NCBI GenBank assembly: GCA_021904315.1
Contig: CM038917.1
Span: 5,316,041 to 5,380,040, forward strand
Direction: 5' to 3'
Source of the DNA: Sphagnum magellanicum
Taxonomy: Eukaryota > Streptophyta > Sphagnopsida > Sphagnales > Sphagnaceae
Length of the DNA: 64,000 nucleotides
Position numbers and translations under genes: made by a program. Every line of letters starts with the position of its first letter. Positions within the stretch are counted from its first letter, which is position 1. Below the pieces are notes generated by a model, which saw only the letters and a program-made list of their open reading frames with translations, did no database searches and was not told the DNA's origin. Positions 1 through 10,080 of this stretch are shown one piece after another.

Positions 1-435
1 CAGAAACAAAAGCGAGACACTTGTTTGTCAAATAATATCAGGGACTTTGCAAAGAAAACTCCAACACAAAACTTCAAAGGCAACCATTGTGTCTGTTCTG
101 GCCACGCAAAAACAGACACACCAACTAAGCATGCCTAGTAGACTGTTGACCCTATAGGACTTACTGCCTCCTTCAAGACATGGTCACTGTCTAACTGTCA
201 CAAATGGTGCAGTGCAGGTGCCCAACCCTCCCCCAGGGTTTGCCCCCCAAGTAAACACAATTTTTTCAGTGACTAGGTCCCCTACTATAACTGAGTTGAC
301 CATCATAGGCAACATCTAGCATGGCCTAGTGCTGAATTGAACCACTGCCAAGCCAGGCATGGGTCCCAACCACTTGGCTATTGGCTTGATGCTCCAGCCA
401 CTCATAAACCAGGCATGCAAAAGCTAGAACCTGAC

Positions 436-1970
436 CTTAGATAATTCAAGGATCCGTCTCTTAAACTCTGCCTCATGAGGTTTTTCAGATTCATCTTTTG
501 GAGTCCAAGGCAACTCCAATCTGCCATTACCACCTGCAATCACATTTGGACATTCAGTTAAGCCTAAACAAAAAAGGACTGAATTTTTTCCCTGCCACAA
601 AAAAAATCACCTACCTATAGGCTGTGTGTCATCACCCTCGGCTAATATACAGTTATAGGTATCTGAAGTACAAGCCTTACACTATCTGACAAAAAGCACA
701 AATCTCTATCAAGAGATAATCACAGTGATTAAACAGATTTGAATTTGAGTATGACAAGCTGTTTCTGAAACAGGAATCAATGGATAGTGGCTCACTTGGA
801 TGGAATCTTCCACTAAGTCGAGTGGTACTATCTGGGGTGGAGGGCCTCCCAAAGTCGGCCTTGATGTCTGCTTTTATTTCTGTAAGAACTCGCTCAGCTT
901 TTGCAGCAGCATTCTGCAATGCTGATCACACAGACAAGGAAATCTTCACTAGCAACACATATTCAAGGTTGCATGACAAAGAATCACTACATATACTTCC
1001 CTGCATCCAAGCCAGGGAGAAAGTCAGGGAGCTTGGGAAGATTTGAATGCTCCTTGCTCCAACTCCTACTCCAGAATTTGATTCTTGGATTAGGGGAAGT
1101 AAAGGATTAGGATGACGGGTTCTACATTCAGAATTTCAAAGAAGATTGGAGACCATGTGCCCACAATTGTAAACCAGCAACATAAAACAAATTTGCAGAT
1201 TCACTATGGCTTAATGGACTGGCCATAGTGGAAGCCAATCATATTTCAGGTGATAGGTGTTCAGTCCTGATGGGTACTACTGGGATAGACCACTTGTCTA
1301 AACAATTCTGCCTTCACTGTTCCTCTTGTTGAACCAACTCTGAACCCTAAACCTAATTCGCATAGCAGTGGCTTTGCAATCTCTTCTTTCGCTTGTATAT
1401 CATCTGTAATGAACATCTTCCTTTCCACAACCTAGAGACCCCAGAAGATCCTTGCATCTACTGAAATGAAGAAAAGAGGTATTTCTTGGGCAGCAGTCTT
1501 GAGATCACTGGGTGATCAATCCCACAATTGTCAGTCTGTTCATATCATGATGCCCTTGCACATCTTCCACCACATCCAAAAAAAATTGGACAGTGGTGAT
1601 CAGAATTTACAGGTAACCTGATATTCCCTTTATGCACGAAGGGCTGGTTCAAACAGATTGGTTATCAAGACGCCACAGTCAAGGTTTGGCATATCAGCAT
1701 ACCAGAACCCTCAAACTTGCGACCTTGAGTCCAAAGACCAGATCATTGCATTCAAAGGAGTTGAGCCCAATCTCAGAGGTCAGAATCCACTGAATTTGTG
1801 AAATTGACTTCAAAGAGGTGCCAATGCAGGGGGCTCTTGAACCATCTGCAACTACCTATGGGCATCATCACAACTCGTACAAACGACCAATACATGAGCC
1901 AGAGCCATTAGGATTAGGGGAAGATCGTATTACCTGACTTCGCTTTTGAAACCAAGGATGAATCCATCAT
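436..1970 (-). CDS. 5' part of a split gene, possibly BSD/SYAP1-like (exons 1-3, truncated by window edge)
   Basis: Three minus-strand exons join in a single frame. Exon 1 is 1970-1934: ATGATGGATTCATCC, ending at a CAG|GTAATA donor in phase 1. Exon 2 is 921-796: acceptor GATCAG, ending at a CCAA|GTGAGC donor in phase 1. Exon 3 is 533-436: acceptor ATTGCAG, ending at a CTAAG|GTCAGG donor in phase 0. Together they give 87 codons starting MMDSSLVSKAKSALQNAAAK. Exon 2 contains an Ala/Lys/Glu-rich, probably helical stretch (AERVLTEIKADIKADF). Exon 3 holds GRLELPWTPKDESEKP and then FKRRILELSK. The LPW motif and the later ILELSK resemble the segment just before the BSD domain of SYAP1-like proteins, but the BSD domain itself would lie left of position 1, so the family name is tentative. 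The agreement of three splice phases is the strongest evidence. No further exon is visible in 1-435, which looks intronic. If the second in-frame ATG (1967) is used, the protein loses one Met. Confidence 0.6.
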
Positions 1971-2880
1971 CAGAAGGGCACCTTCAAAACTGACCTCGGA
2001 TTTTCACTACTTCACAGAAACGGCTGCTGCCCCGGGAGGAATAAGAAGATCAAAAATCACACCGTAATCACTGATAAGGCAGATGAAGACAGAGGCCGTA
2101 CACGGACATAGAGAAAATGCGCTAGACAACACCAACAGGGAAATAAGAAATCCACCACGAGATTGGATTGCGGCCGACACAAATAGGCATGGTAGAAGAA
2201 GACGAAGAATAAGAATAAGAAGTACCGCAATGCTGCTGCAGTACAGCAAGCGAAACCTCGGAAGAGACGAAAAGGAGAACGAGAAACCTCCTCAGCATAG
2301 CAGCAGCTCATACCAGCAAACAAAGGAGCAACGAGAAACAAAAACAAAAGAAGCCGATGTCACAGAAAACGCGCTGAATTTTTATTTTTTTAAAATTCAA
2401 AACAAAATCTATACTAAGAGACGTGCAAATAATCGAAAAAGGGAGCCAAAGACATCGCGTGCACGATCAAACACCGAAACAAAACAAAACAAAAAGCTGG
2501 AAAACGTCAAGTGCAAATGCGTTGAAAGCATGACAAATGGAGTTGAAAAAAGCCCGGAGGAACACTAAATCGTGAACAACATGATGATGATGATGATGAT
2601 GATATGGTAAGTATTTGATAGGAAGAAAAGTAGGAGGGATGATGATGAATCTGGGACCCGGGGACACACGGAAAAGGGGCAAAGACAAGGAGGCACTGCA
2701 GGAGGGACTACTTCTGCTGCTGCTTCTGCACGTGACGCTGCCTCCATCGCCCAATGCCGAACAACCTCAAATCCCGCCGTCGACGCCTGCCCCGGCCTTG
2801 CTTTAGGGCTTGGACTACGCTGCAGGGCTACTGTTGCGCGCTCCGCCGGCCGGCCGGGGCCGGGAGTGGGTAAGTATTTT
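1971..2880. promoter_or_regulatory. Upstream region / probable promoter and 5' leader of the minus-strand gene
   Basis: This GC-richer stretch lies directly upstream of the minus-strand start at 1970. It contains a (GAT)n microsatellite at about 2581-2602 and purine-rich tracts. A 161-codon plus-strand ORF (2083-2568) is full of Arg/Lys/Asn and lacks any recognisable domain; I read it as chance. No clear TATA box could be assigned. Confidence 0.35.
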
Positions 2881-2887
2881 CGACCGA

Positions 2888-3302
2888 CGTTCGTCCGTCC
2901 CTCCGTTCGTCCGTCAGTCCGTCCGCCAACATCGGTTGCTGGCTTTCGTACACGCGTCGCCTATTTTCATTCGTCCAAGAGTAGCTCCCTCGGTCACCTT
3001 CAATTATTGACGTTCATCCATCCGCCGACAACGGTTGCTGGCTTTCGTACACGCGTCGCCTATACTCTCCTTCGTCCAAGAGAAGCTCTCGCTAGGTTAA
3101 CCTTAAATCGTCAAAGTTCATCCATCCGCCAACATCGGTTGCTGGCTTTCGTACACACGTCGCCCACAATCATTCGTCCAAGAGAAGCTCACTCGGTTAT
3201 CTTAAATAATCGATGTTCATCCATCCGCCAACGACAGTTGCTGTATACGCGTCGCCTATATTCGTCCAAGAGAAGGTCGCATGTTTCTCTTAATGCTGCC
3301 AA
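2888..3302. repeat. ~100-bp tandem repeat, four copies
   Basis: The core GGTTGCTGGCTTTCGTACAC recurs at 2934, 3033 and 3137, and a shortened form appears near 3236, giving spacings of 99, 104 and 99 bases. Each unit runs TTCATCCATCCGCC, the core, CGCGTCGCC, then TTCGTCCAAGAGAAGCTC. The first copy is preceded by a degenerate CGTCCGTC run. The array ends by fading out near 3302. It is GC-richer than its flanks and has four CGCGTCGCC-like CpG clusters. Confidence 0.85.
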
Positions 3303-3834
3303 ACTTGATTAGTTAGTAAATTTGGTTACAAAGTCGCATTCCATTTAAAGGAAGGATTTGGGGTACAATTTTGGCTTCATTTGGGAACCAAATCAAATAA
3401 ACCTGGACACACAAAATTTAACCACGCCAAAACTCTTATATCTCCTATTATTGTAGGAGACCTTAACTTGGGCTATTATTAAGTGGAACTAGATGGATCA
3501 GAATTAGGTTTTTTAAGCAAGGGTCCCACTTAGGTTTTTTTTTTGGGGGAAATGTTTGGAAAATTGTGTTATTCTATTGTAAATTCAACTAATTTTGCTA
3601 TTTTTTGGAAATAAAAATTAATAAAAATTTTGAAAAAAAAAGAGAGAGACCTTGACCCAACTCCACACCCATCTTTTGAATTTTTTTTTAAAAATCGTTT
3701 ACAGGATTAAATGAAAAATTACCAAGCTTTTTTTTTTTTCATATAAAGTTTTTGAACCCAAGGAAAGGTATGGAATGGAAAACTTGCCATTTGTTGGGGG
3801 GCATGTTGTAAAGTAGACTAAGTTCACTTTACTT
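3303..3834. other. AT-rich intergenic DNA, no gene seen
   Basis: Long A and T runs and no sustained coding frame. No structure was recognised apart from homopolymer tracts. Confidence 0.6.
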
Positions 3835-4060
3835 AGGCTCTACCTCTTTCCAAGTTCACTTTGCCAAATTGCAAAGTCCACATTGCTATTTTTCAATTTG
3901 TCAAATTGACTTTACTAGTTTGCCAAAATCCACTTTGCCAAATGACCAAAGCCCCACATTGTCAAGTCCAAGTTGCCAAAATCCACTTTGCCAAATGACC
4001 AAAAACCCCACATTGTCAAGTCCAAGTTGCCAAGTCCCCCATTCCCAAGACTCCAACTCC
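3835..4060 (+). repeat. Short tandem repeat of the AAGTCCACATTGCCAA type (left arm)
   Basis: Degenerate repeats of a motif close to TTGCCAAATGACCAAA plus CCCACATTGTCAAGTCCAAG are stacked here. The near-identical blocks at about 3925-3975 and 3976-4030 show recent local duplication. The reverse complement of the same motif fills 4715-4990, so the two arrays form a loose inverted pair around 4061-4714. Confidence 0.75.
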
Positions 4061-4693
4061 ACTTCAGGAAGTCAGCTTTTATTTATTTATTTACTTATTT
4101 ATGGATGACAACTTTTGTGATGTAGTTGAAGTGGCATTCATCCAAAAGATTATTTAGTCAAATTTGGTGGGAAGAAAAAAAATGAAAGTCTAAGAAAATT
4201 TAGAATCCTTCTATAAATTTTTGCTACCTTTAGGTTCATAAGAATCTGGTGATTTTTTAAATCATACTTTTGCAAAATTTGGAGGCTAAAAAAAAATTTA
4301 ATTTTTTTTGCCAAATTGGAAAAAAAAAAGTTCATGATTTGGCAAAATGTTGCACCCAAAAAAAATAAAAATCCCTGAACCAAGGTGACATTGCTAGTTC
4401 AAATTTCATGTTTTTATTTATATCTAATTTTATGGATGATGTGAAATTGAAGCTATCCTACCAGAATGGAAGTCTATCCCTGAAAATTCATGAATTTTTA
4501 GAACAATTTTAAGTTCATCAAAGAAATATCATCCATACTTTTATTTCACTCACGAAGTGTAGTTCATTCACAATTATTTTTAGTGAAAGTCATCCAAATT
4601 CCATGGATGGACCCAAAAAAAAATCAAGCATTGAACACCCTATTAAAAAAACTTTATTTGTGGGCAGCTTGAAGCTCATTTGGACAAACCACA
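4061..4693. other. AT-rich spacer between two inverted repeat arrays
   Basis: No gene seen. Several patches again use TTTGGCAAAA-like words, suggesting decayed copies of the flanking repeat. Confidence 0.5.
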
Positions 4694-4694
4694 A

Positions 4695-4714
4695 GGTTTA
4701 GGGTTTAGGGTTTA
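4695..4714 (+). repeat. Interstitial telomere-type repeat (TTTAGGG)
   Basis: The run GGTTTAGGGTTTAGGGTTTA holds nearly three units of the plant telomere heptamer. It lies exactly at the inner edge of the right repeat arm. Confidence 0.8.
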
Positions 4715-4990
4715 CAATTTGGCACGGTTGCCTTGGCAATGTGGAGTTGACAACTTGGGAAGGTGGACTTGGCAACATAGACTTGACAACTTGAGAAGGT
4801 GGACTTGGCAATGTGGAGTTAACAACTTGGGAAGGTGGACTTGGCAACATGGACTCAACAATGCAACCTTCATAGTGTGACAAAGTGAATTTGGCAAAAA
4901 CTAGTCAACTTGGCAAAATAGCCCAATAGAAAATTAGCATTGTAGATTTTGCAATTTGGCAATGTGGACTTGGGAAACAAGTTAAATGAA
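4715..4990 (-). repeat. Short tandem repeat, inverted right arm, ~60-bp higher-order period
   Basis: The word GGTGGACTTGGCAA alternates with GGCAATGTGGAGTTGACAAC and AACTTGGGAA. The block from 4733 to about 4860 repeats with a period of roughly 62 bases. Read on the minus strand it matches the 3835-4060 array. Confidence 0.8.
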
Positions 4991-6829
4991 CTTTGCAAAA
5001 TACTCGTGCCAATTATATTTCATAGAAAGGATATTGACCTTCAAGCTTTTCTTGAACAAAATGAAAGCACATCTTGCCAAGGGTGACATGTTTTCACACA
5101 TTTCAACTGCATCAAATTCTCTTATGTTGCTTGAATCTTAAGTGTTTTTTCAAAATTTCAAACACATAACTAGTATTTAAGAATATTTTTAAAATAATAA
5201 TCAAATAAAAAATTGAACAATTGAAGTGAATAGAAAAACAAAATAGAGAATTATCATCTCATGTGTAAAAGAAGTCAACATAGGGTTAAGATGTGTTTAT
5301 TTCATATGTTTTTCAACTATTGGAAGACAGCGAATCAATATTTATCACATGATCTTGCACAATGATATATCAACATGTCCAACTTAAAGTCAAAATGTAA
5401 AGCACATTTTATAACATTTTGTTGATTGAATCTCTTTTCACATATTTTGTTATTTTCATGTATCATAAGTAACTTCTTCCAATGAATGCCTTGATATATT
5501 GGCAACATAAATTGTCATTGTGACCATTCAACACAAGGTCACCACTTTTGATTGCTTTCTTTGGCCATCATTTGGAAGCATGAATAATTTTTTAATGTCA
5601 AAACATCTATCAAAAAATTGATGTCACATGATGCACTTCCAAGGTCATCAAGGGGAGTCAACACTCATTTTTAATTTGGCAAGAATGGAATTAAAACCTT
5701 TAGGCATGCTCCATAATTTTTCACAACATGCACATAGGGGAGAGAACTTTAGGATGACTAGGAGGAATTGAAGCTTGTTATAATCAACTATTGAATAAGT
5801 AAATCACACAAAATATAAAACTAAGGCATTTAAGGTAATTCAAATTTGGATCGGATTCGGGACTAGTCAAAAACTCAAACAACCTTCTCAACAACCCAAA
5901 CCCATGACAAAAGCACAATTTTTTCCCTTTAATTATAGTTTGTAGCTCACCATGAGGACCATATCCCAATGACAAATTTTCAAAATCCCCAAAATCAAAT
6001 CAAGATGTTCAAAGTTATCATTTTTCATTTTTGGAGGTTCATCATTTATAATAATTGCATTTATTTTTAATATCAAGTACTTTATGTTTTAATTGTTGAA
6101 AGGATAGATATGTCATATCAAAAAGCTTTTGAATTTTGGTCAAACCATCCTATGAATGGTCATCCATTTTTGTTATTTCTAACATTGTTTTGGTGAACAT
6201 TTTGAAAGATGGAAAATTTTATTATTGGACTCATTCATCACTAAGCCCCAAACTTTATGATTCAATATGTAGTTAAAACTTCTAAAGGATGTGGGTTTGC
6301 TTGGTGTCACAAAGATGATAAAGTATTATAGCATCCTTAGCGATGTTTTGAATGTGACCTTAGAAAAATATTTTTCACATCCAAGTTTAGTTTTTTTTTT
6401 GGCAATTCAGCCCACCCATAAAATTGAAATTGGGATAGCAATAGGTGTCGGACTAATAATACCAAACCACTTAGATCGATCATCATGATGGGCCAATAAA
6501 AAACAATAAATAGCAGTTCAATCATATTTATAACCTATTTTTTGTAGGTGCTCAACATTGTTGTGCCTTTTATTAACCCATCACAAATTATCCTCCCATA
6601 AAATGCTCGCTAAGTTTCGATGGCATGTGCCTACATTTGTATTTTTTGAAGTCAATGAGCATTTTGCCCAAGGTCAAAAATATGTGCACATGAATAAAAA
6701 ATAGTGAAATCATTAGTAAAAACATTTTTCAACTAACAATAAATATTGTAAGGAACAATGATAATTTTCATTTTATTTTGTAATGTATTGAAATCATAAT
6801 GTATCAATGCATCATGTCAGCATGCATTA
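4991..6829. other. AT-rich intergenic DNA, no gene seen
   Basis: No ORF above about 65 codons has plausible composition. No RNA gene or mobile-element end was recognised. Confidence 0.55.
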
Positions 6830-7878
6830 TGTTGTGTTATCATCATGAATTTCATGATACATATGCATTTGTAAGCAAGGGCGGAAAAAAATTTCAAAAT
6901 TATATGGATAAAATGATCAGGTTTTTCAATATATGGTTATTGTAAGGTCTACTTACTAATACATCAAAAAATACCAATACACTACTCATGGGTGAATGGT
7001 ATATTGGTATGTTTCAAATCTAAACCTAACATATGTTTCTCATCACTTTTCAACTATAAGGTTCTAATTATTATGTGTCATGTGTTTTTTGATACATTAA
7101 GGATTAATTGACACATTAAAAAAAAATCAATTGAAAGTTACCATGCATGTCTAAACATAACAAGGGTGGGAATTTTTTTCAAAATACATGGACAAAGGGC
7201 TACCAGGTTTTTACGTTTATGATTATTGAAAGATAATTGTTAATGTATTGAAAAATATTAATACACTACTCACATGTGTGAACAATGCATTCCATGTATG
7301 ATTATTTTGTCACACATGACAATTTGATGGTTGCATATGAAAATTTTGACATTTATTTGACATTTCTTGTCGTTTTTCAATTATGACCAATTGTTATTTG
7401 GCATTTAAAAAATAAAATACTAATAATTTGTTGATACATTAAAGAAATTCAATTGAAAGTTGTTGTGCATGTTTAAATGTAGCAAAGGTTGGAATTTTTT
7501 TCAAAATACATGGACAAGATGCTACCATATGTTCATGTCTATGGTTATTGTAAGATAATTGTTCATGTATCCAAAAATAATAATACATTATTCACACATT
7601 TATGAACAATACACTCCATATCCATTTGTTTTCCACATGTGATAAATGAATGATTACATATCAAAAATTTACATCTAGTCTATGTTCACCATCACTTTCC
7701 AACCATAACCAATATTTGTTATTTGTCAAGAATTTTTTAATACATTAAACAAAATTCACACATTAAATATATTTTATACATTGAGAATTTTTTCAATTGA
7801 CAGTTATTGTGCATGCCTAAACATAACAAAGGTGAGAATTTTTTTCAAAATACATGGACAAAAGGTTGTTATATATCA

Positions 7879-8526
7879 TCCTATATATAAAAGCAAACAT
7901 GGTGTCTGTCTATCTATGGTGACAAACAGGGCAGGGCAAGGCAGGGCGGCTAGAGCAGACACCCGCCCATAGCAGGTCATTTTCAGTTACGTTTGGAAAA
8001 GCAACAGTGGTGGTGTCTGTCTGTGTGGGCAGTGCCTAGAAGATTCTTCTAATCACTGCCCATTCCCTGTGGAGCTTCCCCAGATGTAATTAACTCCAGA
8101 GAAAAAAGAAATAAGGGGCAGTCTGATTTTTTGAGGCAAAAGATTTGGTAGACTAGACAAAAAGTATTTAGGCCTTGGACAACCCAATTTTTTTTTTATT
8201 TATTTATTTATTTATTTTTGTATTGACCAAGACTACCTTTTTTTTCTTTTAGCTACTGTCCGTCCCGATTAAGGGGACGGATGAAATGTCTGTCCGACTT
8301 GATGACGGGACGAATTTTGGGGAAGCTTTTTTTCTTTTAGCTATTGTCTATCCCGATTATGGGGATGTATGAAATGTCCGTCCGACTGGATGATCAAAAA
8401 AAATAAAAATAAATAAAAAACACATTAAAAAAAAAGTTAAAAGTTTCTAAAAAAAACTAAAACGCGAACCAAGTTTAAAGAAACCGGGGGACTTCACAGT
8501 GGCCGAAGGTCACGGGCACTCACTAG
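7879..8526 (+). mobile_element. Inner Helitron unit 1 (648 bp) with its own CTAG 3' terminus
   Basis: The unit ends GTGGCC-gaa-GGTCAC (8499-8513, one wobble pair), then GGGCACTCACTAG, then T at 8527. This is a standard Helitron end: hairpin about 10 bases before CTAG. The next bases (8527 onward, TATATATTAATTCACTACG, then GTCTGTC) resemble a second Helitron 5' end lacking the first TC. The unit contains an internal 88-bp direct repeat. Confidence 0.72.
8237..8400. repeat. 88-bp direct repeat inside the Helitron
   Basis: TTTTCTTTTAGCTACTGTCC at about 8244 recurs as TTTTCTTTTAGCTATTGTCT 88 bases later. Each copy continues with a CCCGATTA-type word, GGGGA, then ATGAAATGTC and GTCCGAC. The first copy has a CCGTCCC/GGGACGG stem; the second has lost part of it. 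Confidence 0.75.
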
Positions 8527-8837
8527 TATATATTAATTCACTACGTCTGTCAGTGTGTTTGTCTGTCAGTTTTTATCTTACTTTAAGTTACCCTGGGGGG
8601 AGAGGAATAAAGATGTGATAAAGTGAGTTAGGAGTGTTGGATTGGGAATCGGATAGGTGGAATGATGTTTTTCAGGGGTAAGTATCATGTTGGGGTAAAA
8701 GTGGTGAACTGGGAAATTACACATGGGGTGGGATGGATTGTTAGGGGGGGAACCGGTGGGTGAGGAAGCGAGAGACCATTGGACAGAGACTTAACAATAT
8801 TGTTGTGTGCCCGTCCAACTCTAAAGGACGTTGCTTT

Positions 8838-8863
8838 GGGGGGGGGGGGGGGGGGGGGGGGGG
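8838..8863 (+). repeat. Poly-G tract (26 G)
   Basis: An uninterrupted run of 26 G on the plus strand lies inside the second Helitron unit and is followed by CGGACGGGGAGGGG. Its length may be affected by assembly error. Confidence 0.85.
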
Positions 8864-10080
8864 CGGACGGGGAGGGGTCCGTTGGTGGAGACATATTTTT
8901 TCACACTGAGAAATGGGGCCCTCCGGCTACACTGAGCGCCCTTCTTTTTCTTTCTCCGATAAATATCTGTTTCAAGGAGTGATGAAAAAATTGGAAATAA
9001 GGCACACTAGCAAGGGAGGGTTTAGGTTTGTAAGGTCTTTTATAAGGTTTACAGGGTTCCTCAACCTTGGGATGAATGGATGAATGAGTGGATGGATGGA
9101 TGGATGCCTCCTTCCTCCATATTTTAGCTCGGCTTTTATTTTAGCTTCGACTTAGTGGGTGTTCCAAGTTTGAAGTAACCTTATGGCCACTTGAAATGTG
9201 CCACAATGAAATGAAGTTATTAATTTAGGGTATTCTTTGACCCTTTAAGAATTAGGACTTTAATTTGCATTTTTTTCCCCTCTTCGAAGTGGAGACTTTG
9301 CTACCGACTCTCTCATGGGATGTTGTTGCTATGTTGAACCCGGTTGCAATTTTCAAAGCTTTCAGAACCGTAGAACTATGGGTTGGGGGATTTCTTTGAA
9401 ATTATAAAATTGGATTATTTTTTACTATTAGAAGAAAGGATATTTTAAACCATTAATTTTTAGAAAATTTTAAAATCATCTAAAATCATCTGTGCCTTGC
9501 AGGCATGGGTTACCATTAGTATATATAAAGTAATCATTAATGTATTAAAAAATACTAATAGAATAGTCACCTTGTGTGAACAATACTTTTTAAGTATCAT
9601 CATTTTTTCACACATGACAAATATATGGTTACATATCAAAAATTGGCACCTAGTTTACATTTCCCACCATTTTTCAACTGTAGCCAATTTTTATTTGCTA
9701 TGTGTTTTTTGATACCTGAAAAATTCATTGATAATTATTTTTAAAAATTACTTGAAAGTTGACGTGTAGATGTGTCGAAACATAACAAGGTAATTGTTTT
9801 TTGCAAATACATGGATAAGAGGCTATCATGTTTTTAAGTTTATGGGTAGGGTATTTTTATTTTTATTTAATCAAAAAACAAAATATGTTAATGGCATGTG
9901 GTGTGAACAATGCATTCAATGTAATACCGTTATTCCATACTTGATAAATAGTAACTACATATGAAAAGTTGACATTTAGTTTATGTTTCCCACCATTTTT
10001 TGATTGGAGCCAATTGTTATTTATCATTTGCATTTTTTTAATTTGAAATTATTCAACAAAACATCAAATTGATACATAGT

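Larger units (their letters stand above)
7879..9519 (+). mobile_element. Helitron-type non-autonomous insertion, probably two elements in tandem
   Basis: The left end starts TCCTATATATAAAAGC after a host A (7878). The right end is a hairpin TGCCT-tgc-AGGCA (9493-9505) followed by GGGTTACCATTAG and a host T (9520). Removing 7879-9519 restores the ~320-bp host repeat with no target duplication, as expected for A^T insertion by Helitrons. The terminal TTAG departs from the usual CTRR. A second terminus lies inside at 8526, dividing the element into 7879-8526 and 8527-9519. No long ORF and no Rep or helicase motif was found, so it depends on other elements for movement. The left terminus closely resembles that of the Helitron ending at 63319. 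Confidence 0.82.
6830..10080. repeat. Diverged tandem array, ~285-345-bp unit, about five copies, split by a Helitron
   Basis: The anchor ATACATGGACAA recurs near 6899 (diverged), 7184, 7506, 7850 and 9807. After removing the insertion 7879-9519 (1641 bases) the last spacing is 316, in line with the earlier 285, 322 and 344. Within each unit the same order of words follows: a GGTTATTGTAAGATAATTGT-like block, an AATACACTACTCAC-like block, a GTGAACAATACACTCC-like block, then a TGTTCACCATCACTTTTCAAC-like block. Copies are strongly diverged, so the array is old. Confidence 0.85.

Noticed and set aside
2083-2568. 161-codon plus-strand ORF
   Set aside because: Arg/Lys/Asn-rich, no domain, and lies in the probable promoter of the minus-strand gene.
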